Shown: positions 33,261-44,818 of the stretch, one piece after another
Position numbering within the stretch: position 1 is the stretch's first letter
How the letters are laid out: every line of letters starts with the position of its first letter
Assembly: GCF_008831285.2 (NCBI RefSeq)
Contig: NC_045151.1
Location: 2,969,544-3,033,543 of the forward strand
Reading direction: 5' to 3'
Length of the DNA: 64,000 bases
Source of the DNA: Nymphaea colorata
Lineage: Eukaryota > Streptophyta > Magnoliopsida > Nymphaeales > Nymphaeaceae
Program-made: the position numbers and the translations under genes
Notes under the pieces: generated by a model
The model's database searches: none
Told to the model about the DNA's origin: nothing
Seen by the model: the letters and a program-made list of their open reading frames with translations, nothing else

Positions 33261-33879
33261 CTTAGCGAACTCCCATTCCCAACCAAACTGAAGACAAGTG
33301 ACTACACCTAGAGGCGGGCCCCACCAGCTAAATATTAATCGTACCAAATAAATACCAATAGCATGCATGTTTGTGTTTGAAACTTTTCTCAGACAACTTA
33401 TCTCCAAATAAAGTGCCTTAGTAAAAAGCGTCACCCTTTTATCCTTAAGACCTAGATGCTTTGTCCTTTCAGACATCTCGTTGACTCATTCGGTTATTCC
33501 AATAAGAGGCTCGCAAACTATAATTATTGAAAAACAGTCAAATCTTGGATGAAATTCTCTTTAAATTGAACTCTAGACATATTTAGAGTGCAATAACTAA
33601 AGTGGGTGAAGCAGACAAGGTTGTGAATTTATAGAATTGAAATTGAGCCTCACAAGAGGAGGCATTTGAACTGGAATTGGGCTAAAGGTAGGTAGATTTA
33701 AGTGTGATGAATATGTTCCCAGCTCCACTACCAATAAGTAACTTTCCAACAACCAACTTAATTTCCACATTAACTTTAAAATGGGCTGTTATTTAAAGTG
33801 CTAATGTTGGAATTTAATTTGTTTTTCAGAATAAATTAAAAAAATGAGGAATGTGCAAGCTACATGAAAGATAAATATG
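33261..33879. other. Non-coding interval next to the Gypsy remnant
   Basis: Could include eroded gag sequence of the Gypsy element (minus frame 33231-33476), but no zinc knuckle or other motif is visible. Confidence 0.35.
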
Positions 33880-34600
33880 GTCAATAGCTAGCTAACGAAC
33901 CATTTTTGTATATGTAACTCCTGAAATATTGATTGAAATTGGGATAGTAAATAAGACATCAAGACATTGGGTGGGGAACAACAATTACAAACCCCTCAAA
34001 GGCTCTAATATAATCAAATTAGGACTATTTTTATCTAATTTCCCATATGATTTTATGGTAGAATAATAACAGCAAATGTAAACGAACATACGTGTGTATG
34101 TGTGTGTATATATATATATATATGTATCAAGAACCTCTCAACCCGTTGGTTGGTGACAAGGATAGAAAGAGAAAGTTAGCTTTTTTAGATGTACTCTTAA
34201 AGACTTGGTTCTATTGACCGTCTTGTTTTTCTTACAACTGATTTTTTTGTGGCTTGGTGTCTTTGTAACTTTGTAGTTTCAAGTTATAGCTGAATGATGA
34301 AGATTAATATGTTAATTAGGAAAAAAAAATTCCTCCAAAGTTACGACACATGCAGTTTTCTCCGAAAAAAGTTCGTTTTATATGGAATACAAAGCTTATG
34401 CATCTTAGATATTTTTCAGCTAGGAATATTAAAATCCCACAAAGTGCTGCAAATGAAACGGGCACTGAAATAGAAACTGCCTATAATATTTGAACAATGT
34501 GCAAGCTAAAATGTTATGCGAAAGGAAACAAAATTGCAAACTTGAGGAGAATACCCGAGAAACGTAAAGCACCCACATCTTTTTAGTGGACGGTCTGTCG
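33880..34600. repeat. Segmental duplication copy 2, left part
   Basis: Aligns by eye with 17955-18930 in the same orientation (shared caatagctagcta, ctgaatgatgaagatta and gaggagaata stretches). Homology stops where copy 1 enters the P450 C-terminal exon; here a GATTCAG MITE follows instead. Confidence 0.75.
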
Positions 34601-34658
34601 GAAAGGAGCAGGTGGAGGCGGGCCTCCCCTTCCTTTTGCTTCTGATGGGAGGAATGAA

Positions 34659-35009
34659 GGATGTCAACTGATTGGATTTGAAAAGGGTATACTCCTTAAC
34701 TAGTTTCACGGGTTTGAATACTAATAAAGAAAAGTCATTTTTGAATTCCAATTTCATAATCTAAATCTGATTTTTATATTGATATTTGTGTCCACATCCA
34801 AATTTTAAACCAGATGTTACTAACTTTTCAAAATGTAAGAGCATTAGATATAAGATATTTGTTTAAAAATAAATCAGATGCGAATCCAATCGGATGTTTA
34901 TGTATATCCAAATCTGATCAAATGTCATTTCTTAAATCCGAATCTAATTTGACTTTTTAAATCCAATGAAATGTCATTTTATTCAATTCAAATCAGATAT
35001 ATTAACATC
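34659..35009 (-). mobile_element. GATTCAG-rich MITE family, copy 2
   Basis: Starts ggatgtcaactgattgg and ends atatattaacatc. In reverse orientation the interior follows copies 1, 3 and 5 (aaatgtcattt, tgtatatccaaatctgat). No clean target duplication was found. Confidence 0.65.
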
Positions 35010-35176
35010 TTTACGAGAATCGTAAAGGCATGACACCCATCCATTAAGCCAACAAAAAATTTTGGTTGAGGTGGGCATCAATAAAATAAGTTTAATGCTC
35101 TTGCACATTATATATATATATATAAGCAATCAAATATATAAAATTATTAATATATAAAAATAAATAAACTGCTCAT

Positions 35177-35322
35177 GCCAGCTACGATGCGACTCCACCA
35201 CTACAACCATCGTCATCGTTGATATGCCAGCTACTATGCGACTCCGCCACTACAACCATCGTCTTCGTTGATATGCCAGCTAGTATGCGACTCTGCCACT
35301 ACAACCATCGTCTTCGTTGATT
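35177..35322. repeat. 49-bp unit repeated three times
   Basis: Units starting gccagctacgatgcgact, gccagctactatgcgact and gccagctagtatgcgact begin at 35177, 35226 and 35275. They contain a conserved ccactacaaccatcgtc core. Confidence 0.92.
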
Positions 35323-35450
35323 TTTTTTATTTTTCATTAAAAAAGTGTGCCGTTCGAGTGGACGAACCTCGTCAGCCGAGAGTTACAGTCGGCTGCATCT
35401 TTGCCTAAGCAAAGTTTGCTTACTTGTAACAAAGGCCTCATGTTCTTCCT

Positions 35451-35835
35451 GATAAATCCTGAGGTCGGATCCTAGTGAGCTCGAGAAGCACGTCCAGGAT
35501 ATCCTCATTCTTCTTGGATTCTCCTTTTGCAGAAGCAGCTGCATACGCCCTCAAGTGTTTGTCGATCAATTCATTGAAGATGGCGTACACCCTTGTTAGA
35601 AGTTTCTGGTTGCGTCGCTGCAGGTCCTGAAGATCGAGCCACCTGATTGCCGGGAAGTAGTCAGAGAGGTTTCGGCGGTGACCTCGCAGACGATCCTCTT
35701 GAATTCTCTGGGTGACTCCGAGTCGAGATCTATTAGGTCTTGAGAGAAGAGGCTGCGGGCCATCAGTGTTGTGTTGTGTTCATCCTTTCTATTAGCCTCA
35801 AACACAAAGGACATAAACAGGAGCCCTTTCCACAA
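35451..35835 (-). pseudogene. Cytochrome P450 (CYP76-like) exon 1 fragment, pseudogene
   Basis: The minus strand encodes MARSLFSQDLIDLDSES and FKRIVCEVTAE. After a frameshift with a small deletion it continues NLSDYFPAIRWLDLQDLQRR, then VYAIFNELIDKHLRA and DILDVLLELTRI, the well-known mid-N-terminal half of CYP76-type P450s. It ends at a stop just after QDLSGRT. No heme exon is adjacent; that part survives only in duplication copy 1 at 19.0-19.5 kb. The two pieces may derive from the same ancestral gene. It is non-functional. Confidence 0.82.
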
Positions 35836-36181
35836 ATTTTTCCTCTTTCAGTATTTGCTGTTGGGATCTATCATCAGTTTTTTGTTCATCCTTTCTATTA
35901 GTTGTGATTCATAGTTGGCTGGAAGCAAGTTAAAACCTTGGATGGAGAGAGTACATAGCTCTTTTCCCCAGTTTTTTGCCCTTTTGGGGATCTACCATCA
36001 GTTTTTTTTTTCACCCTTTCTATTATTTATGATTCACCGCAAATCAAAACCTTAGACCCATAAGTCCTTCTGAGTTTTATGGCATAGGCAGTTTGGTCAA
36101 CTTGATAAAATATTAAAAAATCAACTTTTATAAATCTCTTATCTTTGACCATAAAAGGCTCAACTACAATCACATGAATAT
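35836..36181. repeat. Non-coding interval with a local direct repeat
   Basis: A stretch of about 55 bp around 35865-35915 (ttgggatctatcatcagtt) recurs imperfectly at about 35985-36035. No gene is seen. Confidence 0.55.
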
Positions 36182-36438
36182 AGGAGCCGAATCAAGATTC
36201 TTTTATAGGGTGGGCCACTGTCTAATTTTAAAAAATTTCATAGGATAGTAGTAAAATGTTTAAATATATTAATTGCTAAAAATTTACTTTTCAAAAAGCT
36301 CATGATAAGGAGGCAAGATTGAGTTGTGTGCACAGTGTCCTATATAAAACTTTTGAAAAATGATATTTTGGCCTTTGTCAAAATTTAAAAAATTTAATTT
36401 GATCCTCTTCATAAAAAACTTTCTGGCTTCACCTCTAC
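36182..36438. mobile_element. Tip100-like MITE, decayed
   Basis: The left end aggagccgaatcaag and the right end tttctggcttcacctcta fit the family inverted repeat; the interior ttttggcctttgtcaaaat is typical. No target duplication was found. Confidence 0.5.
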
Positions 36439-36998
36439 TACCTAGCTAACTGTTAAAAAGCTCATTAAAGTCACCATTACTACTTCCTTTTCAAACCCCG
36501 TCAAAAAACATGCAATGTCACCAATTTCATCATAAGTTTTTGGCAATTCACAAGTATCCCTAAAGATGTGTCACGCATGTCCATTAGTTTTTAATGTAAA
36601 TACATGTAAGCAAATGCGTAGTTGTTGTCTGGGAATTAAACTCTGCTTTATATTGGATGTTGCCACATAGTTAAAAAATAAAAATTTTTGTTGTATGCAT
36701 ATTAGAGATGGTTTGTGGTGTAACAACAGTTATGGTACTTTTAACAGCGATATATCAGTAACGAATCTTTAATTTTTAGTTATCTCTCAACATTTAATAT
36801 AAGGAATACTCAATTCCTCTTCTATCTTCTATAACAGTGGGAAAGTTCCAAATGAACTCGCACACAAGAAGTATCGGTACTGCAGAATTCTAAATATTCA
36901 AGGTACTATTTGACATAAGCAATAGAAGTGCTTCTTCTGCCATTTACTTTTCCGTCAGAATGTTGTGTAACGATGTTGGCTATCCATTTTATCCACTT
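36439..36998. other. Non-coding interval
   Basis: AT-rich; no gene, RNA or transposon end recognised. Confidence 0.45.
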
Positions 36999-37106
36999 AG
37001 AGGAAGCCATAAGGAGCTGAGCCAGGAAATTTTTAGAGGAAGCCATAAGGAGCTAAGCCAGGAAATTTTTAGAGGAAGCCATAAGGAGCTGAGCCAGGAA
37101 ATTTTC
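36999..37106. repeat. 36-bp unit repeated three times at a MITE end
   Basis: Units beginning agaggaagccataagg start at 36999, 37035 and 37071 and differ by one base. Each contains aggagctgagccaggaaat, the left inverted repeat of the adjoining Tip100-like MITE, so the terminal repeat itself was triplicated. Confidence 0.9.
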
Positions 37107-37262
37107 GTTACACGGACCAAACTATAGTTTTAAAATTTTAACAAAGGTCGAAATATAAATTTTTAAATTTTTATATAAGCTAAATAAAAGAATTAAATTA
37201 TATATTATAATTTTAAATTTTTAAAAACCTGCACAGCCCCTCCCCTCCTCCCACCGCTTCTG
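37107..37262. mobile_element. Body and right end of a Tip100-like MITE
   Basis: Follows the triplicated left end; the interior has tttaacaaaggtcgaaat and the right end is cagcccctcccctcctcccaccgcttctg, a decayed complement of the inverted repeat. No target duplication is visible. Confidence 0.55.
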
Positions 37263-37579
37263 AAGGCCACAGCGGTCAGTTGGACTTAGGCCCAGGTCCT
37301 GCTCGAAAGTATGACTCTTTTATCTTGGACTTGTATTAGATTTTATCGTGCGGCCCTGACCCGAGCCCAGTTTGATTGAAAGTTGAACCGGGTTCGGACT
37401 TTTAACTTGCAATCAGTATTGGGTTAACAGGCGGAAGCCACACATGGATCCTCATTTGATAACTGAACATTTAGCGCTAGAAGAAAAGTGAAGAGGAAGC
37501 TCCCACCATTTTGGGAAAAGTAAACAAAATTAAAATGCTCCTCATATATTCTGATGGTGGCTTTCAAGGGACTCGTACG

Positions 37580-37735
37580 TAGGGGTGGAGCCAAGGTTTT
37601 TTCATAGAGGCCGCTATTATATAATTTTCAAAATCTTTAATTATTAGGACCACATTAAATTTTTTAAATGTTTAGCAGTAAATTTTTTCTTTTTCCACAA
37701 ATTCAGGGGCAGACGGGACCCTAGCTTCATGCTTT
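37580..37735. mobile_element. Possible Tip100-like MITE
   Basis: Starts taggggtggagccaagg with the family-like ttttttcatagaggccgc. The right end is not clear. Confidence 0.45.
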
Positions 37736-37742
37736 CTCGTAA

Positions 37743-38168
37743 GAATGTTAGTATATCCTATTTGGATCAGATATCCGACCAAGCTATTGTGCAAAATAAT
37801 CGGATATGAAAAAAAAGTTCATATCCATTCGAAAAATCAGATTGAATTCAGATTTAAAAAAATGACATTTGATCAAATTCAGGTTAAGGTATACATAAAA
37901 TATTGATTGGATTTGGATTCAAATCAGATTTAATTTTAAATAGACATTTTATATCAACACCCTTACATTTTGAAAATCTAATTTTGGTTTCAGATTCAGA
38001 TTCAGATTCAGATTCAGATTCAAATTCGGTTGAGAAATCAAATTTCATATTCAGAAATGACTTTTCTTCAATCATATTCTAATTCGAATTCAAATTCTTA
38101 TATGTGAATGTCTGAAAACCAGATCTTGTTAAGAGTATATCCTGTTTGATTCTGATCCGTAGACATCC
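37743..38168 (+). mobile_element. GATTCAG-rich MITE family, copy 3
   Basis: Starts gaatgttagtatatcc and ends gtagacatcc. It contains a pure hexamer array of gattca near 37990-38020. Same layout as copies 1 and 5; the flanks give no clear duplication. Confidence 0.68.
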
Positions 38169-38924
38169 AACCGGAAAGAAACAATTCATTTGGAAATGTG
38201 CAAAAACATAAAAGAAACCACAAGACCGTGGAATTCTTCGTTAACTTTTTATCTACATTAATTTGAAAAGTAAAGACAACCTCATGCTTCTAAAATTTCT
38301 TTGTAGATGCCATGATTTTGGGAGAGTAGGAGTACTTTATCCTACTGCTCAATAGAGGGCCGAAGGCCCCACCCTTCGCCATATCCCCCAAGGTCCCATC
38401 TTGCTTTTGGTGCCTAGGAAAAGACACCCTGCTATGCTTCAGTTTATATATCGGTGCTCCTCTTTTGCAGCACAGGAAGTTGGTGTATTGACGTAAACTT
38501 ATGTGTCAGTGAAAGTGTTTTTTTCCTAATCAACCTAAGACATATTTTTTGAGAAAATTGGAAACACATACACAAAATACCTATTTACATTTTTCATGTA
38601 TAAAATGAAACAATTAAATGTTCATAAACCAAACATATATGTATAATCAATGTTCAAACTTATATTACAATACGTCTGTTTGTTTTACTACAGTACAAAG
38701 TTACAAAAACATGAACATAAATTGCTCTCACGAGAATGTCATTGCCGAGATGGAAATTGTATAATGTTTGGTAGTGTCGGCATGTCTACGATGAACATTA
38801 GGAAAACATGTTGGTTCTTTCAAAAGTAAAGTTCAACAAATAGAATTCATTATATCAAATTAAATGTTACATAACTTGTATCACTAAGTTATCACTAAGT
38901 AGTTATGTTATAAACTAAGTAACT
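38169..38924. other. Non-coding interval
   Basis: No gene recognised; mostly AT-rich sequence. Confidence 0.45.
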
Positions 38925-39180
38925 TGAATTTGAAATTGAAGAAACTGATGCTCAAGCATAGAAACTTTATCTTTCAGGGTTGCATTTTGTTCTTGTAGGA
39001 TACGTATGATGCTTGAATTAGAGAACTAACTGAACTGAGAAAGACTGACACCAAGCCACATTATCTGTATCCTACCATGTCTCTTCTCTCCCATCACCCT
39101 GGAGTAGACCTCATTGTTTCTTGGTGTAACTTGGGTTCCTTCAGGCACCCTTTGGGGTTGCTCTTTTAGTTGATCCTATA
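38925..39180 (-). pseudogene. CACTA (En/Spm, Transposase_24-like) fragment
   Basis: The minus strand reads EVYSRVMGEKRHGRI and LGVSLSQF, and after a stop ILQEQNATLKDKVSMLEHQF, a coiled-coil-like heptad stretch. This order (a VMG..GR motif, then a short coiled coil) is that of the C-terminal part of the plant Transposase_24 protein of CACTA elements. The fragment is short and contains stops; no CACTA ends were found around it. Confidence 0.6.
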
Positions 39181-39651
39181 ATAAATGATAATCTCATCTC
39201 TAAATGGTGAGTTATAATCCTCTCGCTCATTGGAAGAGAAACACATGCAGTTTCTTACATTTTATGCTGCCCTTTTTGTACGCATTTAAATCTTGAATTT
39301 CATGAGTAATTACATTTCACTGTTTCAGCAATAATAAAAATGAAAAAATATAATCGTCTAAATGTTCTTAAATTTTTTTCTTCCATTTTTGAAATTTATA
39401 TTTTAGCTAGAAAACTTAAAAATGAGTAAGATCACAAAAGAACTTATTTGCACCATGTGGTTCCAGGTATGCGTGGAGTAATTGAACATTCGTACGAGAT
39501 ACAAATATTCTTGGGGAAGACCAATTAATTCTGCTGCACAAGGTCTTGCACTTTTGTTGAATACATAAACAAAATATTATACAATATATATGTCTTGAAT
39601 TCTCAAAGGTGAACTCAAAGTTTTAATTAATTAATGATCAATGTGGTGGTA

Positions 39652-39655
<4 letters not shown>
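39181..39655. other. Non-coding interval
   Basis: No motif recognised; ends at a TA array (about 39656-39687). Confidence 0.4.
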
Positions 39656-39684
<29 letters not shown>

Positions 39685-39687
<3 letters not shown>

Positions 39688-39960
39688 TTTGGCTGTCCAT
39701 CATCATCTTGGCTCATAAATCACATAAAGGTCATTTGACATATGGTTAAAAGGAAAATAATAAGAAAAAGGTAATGGGTTTTTTTTTATATTTTTTCTCA
39801 ACCATCTATGACGATGTATATATCTAGATATACTTTGGCTGTCCATCATCATCTTGGCTCATAAATCACATAAGGGTCATTTGACAGATGGTTAAGAGAA
39901 AATAATAAGAAAAAGGTAATGAGTTTTTTTCTTGTTTTTTCTCAACCATCTATCTCGATG
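39685..39960. repeat. Tandem duplication of about 143 bp
   Basis: Two copies of a block beginning tatactttggctgtccatca start at about 39685 and 39828 and differ by scattered substitutions. Confidence 0.88.
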
Positions 39961-40039
39961 GATCGGACTGCCTTCATGAGTGAGCTGGGTGAGTTATATA
40001 TATATATTGGTAAATTAAATTTATGCTTTATATTTTTAA

Positions 40040-40777
40040 ACTATATTGCATGGAAAATGGCAATATTTTTTCATCTTCCTCACAATAAGTGCTATGATTA
40101 TTTTTGGGTGCATCAAGCGCATATTGGCCAATAAATATCTTATATTTATGTATTACTCTGCTCTTTTTCATGATTAGCACTCTTCTTCATCTCAAAATAA
40201 CTAGAAAGAAGAGTGCTAATCATGAAAACGTACACTATGTTCCACTTCTCAATTTGGCTCACAATTTTCTATATATGGAGGTCTTATTTAGCTCAACGAT
40301 ATTGACCACTGCTCTCGATTTCTCCTTTTCTCTTTCCCTTGTTCCAATGATCGCTCATCGCGGCTCTCTCCCTCTCTCTGGTCAAGTTTCTTAGGCTGCT
40401 CAGATGCTTGGAAACAGCGGCTAGCAAACGCTCGTCTTGACTCTGGTACCTTCCGTCATAGGCCGAGCTCTGTGGTTTCCAGAATAGTAATTAATTCTTT
40501 GCATGCGGTTGATCGGGCTTGGAACGAGAAACAGCAGAGGAAATAGTTATAAGTTGGATTTTTCTCTTGAGTTTTTAGCTCTTCCCAATGTTTACTGTCT
40601 GAATCAGCCAGCTATCTTTGTGGTTGGTTGGTTAGTTTTTTATTTTGTGTTGTTAAAACCATCATGAATAGTGTATTTGCGATGACCAGTGGATACCTCT
40701 TTTGTGGTGGTTTTAACAACACAATCAAATAATAAAAAAAAACCCATCCAACTACAGCTCACTTATTTCAAAGTTGC

Positions 40778-40809
<32 letters not shown>

Positions 40810-41415
40810 TGTCTGAGCTCCCAATAAGAAGTATGGCCATTTTATTTCAAATATGCTGTGGAAGCCTAATTACTATGGTGGTGGATGTCTTCCAATGGAG
40901 AAAAAAGAAAAAAAAAAGAATTGACCATTCATAATTTTCTCTGTTGATAAGTATATCAATATCTTTTTCAATGTAGTAAATTTTCATTTGAAAACTTTTA
41001 CACCTGTGCTCTCAGACGAACTCAAATCAGCCGGCTGCCGGCTCTGAATATTTAAGATGGGTCACTAAAAGCCTTTAGTTGGAGGGGCATTAGCAACAGC
41101 GTATAATGTATTAATAACCTCTCGTACTTTTAACGATGTCAAATTTAAATATTTAACTATCTGGTAACATCAGGCAATCAGTTATTTTCAACTTGCCTAT
41201 GCTTTATAACATACACGACCTCTCACTTGATTAATTTGTTTGTGTAAGCAATTGCAGAAATTATTTAAGTTCGAAAATATGAGGTCACCTGAATGACCAG
41301 TTTTATTCAGTGGACCCTTCACATCGCCATGGCTGTGAGGTCTTTTTCAGTATGTGGATACTTTTGTTCTTCTTTTGAAAAAGTTTTCTTTTAGTTTTTT
41401 TCAATTTTTTCAATG
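40040..41415. repeat. Segmental duplication copy 2, right part
   Basis: Aligns by eye with 19500-20690: shared gcatattggccaa, ggtggtggatgtct, aggggcattagcaaca and gtggacccttcacat blocks in the same order. It lacks the MITE present at 20168-20326 and has its own TA array at about 40778-40805. Confidence 0.78.
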
Positions 41416-43460
41416 GTGTTCTTGTCTTCCAATCGTTTGGCACCGGAGCCTTAAAGAATTAAGTACCAACAAACTTGACCATAACAGACTAAAGCACATG
41501 GACGAAGAATCAGAAAAAATAAGTTAACTGCACTGCATATGAAGCAAGTTTCATAATGACTATGTTCTGTTCTCCTTATTTTCTGGTTATTTCAACCTGG
41601 GAATCCTATGTGCAGCTCCTTTTGATTGCTATTCAGTTTAGTTTCCACAATTAAATGTTCAGGAAAAGCTTTCTTAGCTAACTTCGTCTAAGGTGCAGGT
41701 GCGGACCTTGACACTGAGCCTGAGTTAATTGGCTTGATTGGTTACACAAATGAACTTGAATCTTCTTTTCTTTTTTCTGCACTCTTTTCATCAAATCTCC
41801 AAATTATCTCTTCTCTTGGCAGTCAATTGCTAAATGGCCCATCTAATAACACAGCAGGCATTTGTCTTGCTGCCTAGGGGTAGAATATGAACATCCACCA
41901 ATGTTATGATATTACTAAGACTTGACGCAAACTCAAAACATTTGGCATTACTTTGACTCTCATAAAATATCCTTGCCAAATAATAGAAAATGTTTTTTCA
42001 TCTAAGAAAGTTGACCATGTACCCGACTGTAAATGTTCCCTTTGTTTCTCATGTAAGTAGACATGGTAAGCACTTCATAGAGCAAGTACATAATTCATCA
42101 ACTGAGCTCAGCCTCTTTTGGAATGGAGAAATAAACCTAATGCGCACATAGCTAAATCCAACATAATTAGGTTCCTTTCATGCATTTAAGAAAATATATC
42201 AGTACCATGAATATGTATGTTCCTATAAAATGAATATACCAAGTTACCAATTATTTGGGCGAACAAAGTTAACATGAAACAGAGGATTATGTAAAATCAG
42301 TCACATTCATAATGCCATTGAAGAATTTACATGCCTGCCTCTCACGGTAGCCCACAATAAACAAGTTCCATTACATCACATTCCTCTGAGTGCAGCCACT
42401 TCCCCGAAACTATTTCAATGGCCTGGAGCGACTAAGAAGTTGCAAGCTCATAACTGGTTCAAAGAAGCAGAAAACAGAAAGAAACCGGATGAGAAGAGAA
42501 GAAGGAAGCAAAAAGAAGGAGACTTGGACATCAGATGGGCAGTGTTTGGATGGCTGTTAGACAACATCGTGGGTCACAACCTGCTGCGCGCCTTTAAATT
42601 CTAAAAACTAATTGAAGCGAAAGAACAACCGCATGTAGTTCTATAATTGTGACCATATTACTCATAAGTTAAGATAATACAAGCGAAATAATAAAGGAAT
42701 CCTTCATATCTGTTGACTGCTTATCCTAAAATAATAAGGGCCTTTAGATATATCACAATCACGTCCATCTTTCCTTATTCCTAGAGAAACATGAATAGTA
42801 AACAGTGGCCATTTTAACAACAGTAAAATTTGTGATCATTTTAACTGAATTCACATGTTCAGGAAGAGGAACGACATAATGTATCTTCCCATGGTCATCT
42901 AACTCTGTTAGCTAGGCATCCCACAGAAGATATCTGAACAAGCCAGTACCATAACTCTGTTTGCAGAGTAGCCGTCCCTGGATAAGTGAAGGTCCCATGT
43001 ACATGTTGAGAAAAAGCCCAAGACAAACAGAAATAGCTTTTGTCAGTTAAAAATGAAGAGAGAAACATAGTTTCTTTCTCAAATCTTGAACGTTGTATAT
43101 AGATGATTGTCTCACATCCTACAACCAAATTTTCTATAGATAAATTACAATTGCTCTGTCCATAAAACCACAAAGTTATGCAAAGCATTTCAGAAGTGTA
43201 TAGCCAAATTTCGTGTAAGCTTGCTCCTGCAATTGCAAATGTCAAAGAAGAAAAGCATGTTCACGTAAAAGTCAGTTTCAGAAGCCTTATGCTCTTTGCA
43301 AGGGCCCTACATGTCACTTTCAGTACCAACTGCCAGGGCACACCGAATATTACCCAATGCAGTCAAATGAATAGATTTTAAACTTGAAAACTGCAATGCT
43401 GCATGCAACTGGTGCCCGACAAGTTGGGACCATGGAAAGCTTTTGCTTCCAAGTAAATCC
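41416..43460. other. Non-coding or unrecognised interval
   Basis: No family was recognised. A 116-codon minus frame at 42895-43245 has no motif. The right edge is the Copia-2 target site AATCC (43456-43460). Confidence 0.4.
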
Positions 43461-43935
43461 AGTAAGATCATTTGGTGGGCCGGCATATGTCTATGAGGAA
43501 TTTCAGACATTATGGCTGTCTTAACGTGAATATCCGCTTAAGTGATTGCATTTTGGGATATTACGTCATTTTAGATAGTATGGGGTAATTTTGAAATGTA
43601 TAGATACCGGTATGGAATTACGGACTCTTTGATGGGTGGAATTCGTAATTGTCCTCATTATAAAATGGTAGTGGTCCCTGGGGTCGTGCAATGGTTGCCT
43701 GAAACATTGGTTTCTAGGGTTTTCCTCTTCCCCATCTGAGAGAGACCTCAAGCGCGCCGCACGTACCCTGGAAGACCCTGCTGCGATCTTCCCGTGCACC
43801 AGATCAGATAGATTCAGGTACGCTTCCGCTTCAGTTTAAGGTTTCATTTATTTCAATGATTTAGCATGAGCATGATCCTGTTTTAGGGTATATACGTTTG
43901 GTTTTGTATATCCGTTATAGGCAGAAATCCCAACA
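43461..43935 (+). repeat. Copia-2 5' LTR (475 bp)
   Basis: Ends CCCAACA; carries a first-base change at its terminal dinucleotide. Compared with the 3' LTR it differs at about 3% of positions. Confidence 0.95.
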
Positions 43936-43936
43936 T

Positions 43937-43948
43937 TTGGTATCAGAG
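43937..43948 (+). other. Copia-2 primer binding site (initiator Met tRNA)
   Basis: TGGTATCAGAGC one base downstream of the 5' LTR. Confidence 0.93.
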
Positions 43949-44049
43949 CCTATGCTCGTTGTTGAATCGTTGATCTTTTGGCGTTCTTCCCATTTGGATG
44001 TTCCTTTTCTTCGGCTGCAATTTTTGGTTTTCAAAAAAAAAAAAAAAAA

Positions 44050-44745
44050 AAACCTTCGAGGGGCAAGCAACGGAAGCCGTCGGGCTCCCGCTGCAGTCGC
44101 CTGAGACGCAGGGGGTATGGCAAAGGACGGCCGGTCTTCGGCGGGAGTCCGTCGCTAGAAGGCGACGGCCGGCTGCCGGCCGTCCTCGCTCGTCCCGCCG
44201 GTGGCTCCCTTGCGTCCATCGCAGCCACGAAAGGGGAAGGAACGGGAACGGGCAGAAAAGAATTCAGGCTAGGGCAACGATTTCCGGCCGTCAGGCAGGC
44301 GTCGGCCGGCCGTTAAGCGATGGTCGGACGTCCGCGTCCTGGCGCCATCTGCCGGCAGCCACCCACGATGTTGGGTGGCCTGCCGGTGGCTTTCTGGCTG
44401 CTGTTTCAGCCGTCCAAAACCAGAAAAGGGGCAGATGTTCAAAACAGAGAAAAACCGATGGAATCTGCCGGCTTCCGGCTGGCATCGGCCCGCCATCGCC
44501 GCCGCCGACGTCCGATCACCCTGGCGGCACCCGCCGGCGCTCACCCAAGGCCCCTGGAGGCCTGCCGGAGGTGAATCTGCCGTTCGCTGCCATTCGGCGT
44601 CAGGCAGGCGAACAGCGGTTTCGGTTGAGTGGAGACGACGCTCGGGCGGTCGAGCTGGGTTGGACCGGGTCGGTCTTGACAGACCCGATCCGGATCCATA
44701 AGGCTTTAAAAAAAAAAAATTTGCCCGCTCGCCCGCCGGCCCGCT
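44050..44745 (+). other. GC-rich leader segment of Copia-2
   Basis: Very GC-rich in an AT-rich region, rich in CCGGC/GCCGG words, and open over long stretches in several frames on both strands (up to 250 codons at 43998-44750). No known protein motif is visible in any frame, so I treat it as non-coding leader. It could be captured host sequence. Confidence 0.6.
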
Positions 44746-44818
44746 TTTGATTTTTCGGATCGGGTCGTGTCCGACGGGTCCTGTCGGACCCGACTCGTAT
44801 CTTTGGTTTTTAATTCAG

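Noticed and set aside
36999-37106. CRISPR-like array
   Set aside because: Units are contiguous without spacers and contain a MITE end; plant nuclear context.
42895-43245. 116-codon minus frame
   Set aside because: No recognisable domain, no exon structure and no conserved motif.
43998-44750. 250-codon frame in the Copia-2 leader as a real gene
   Set aside because: GC-rich sequence is open in many frames, no motif in any, and it lies between primer site and gag; kept only as a finding.
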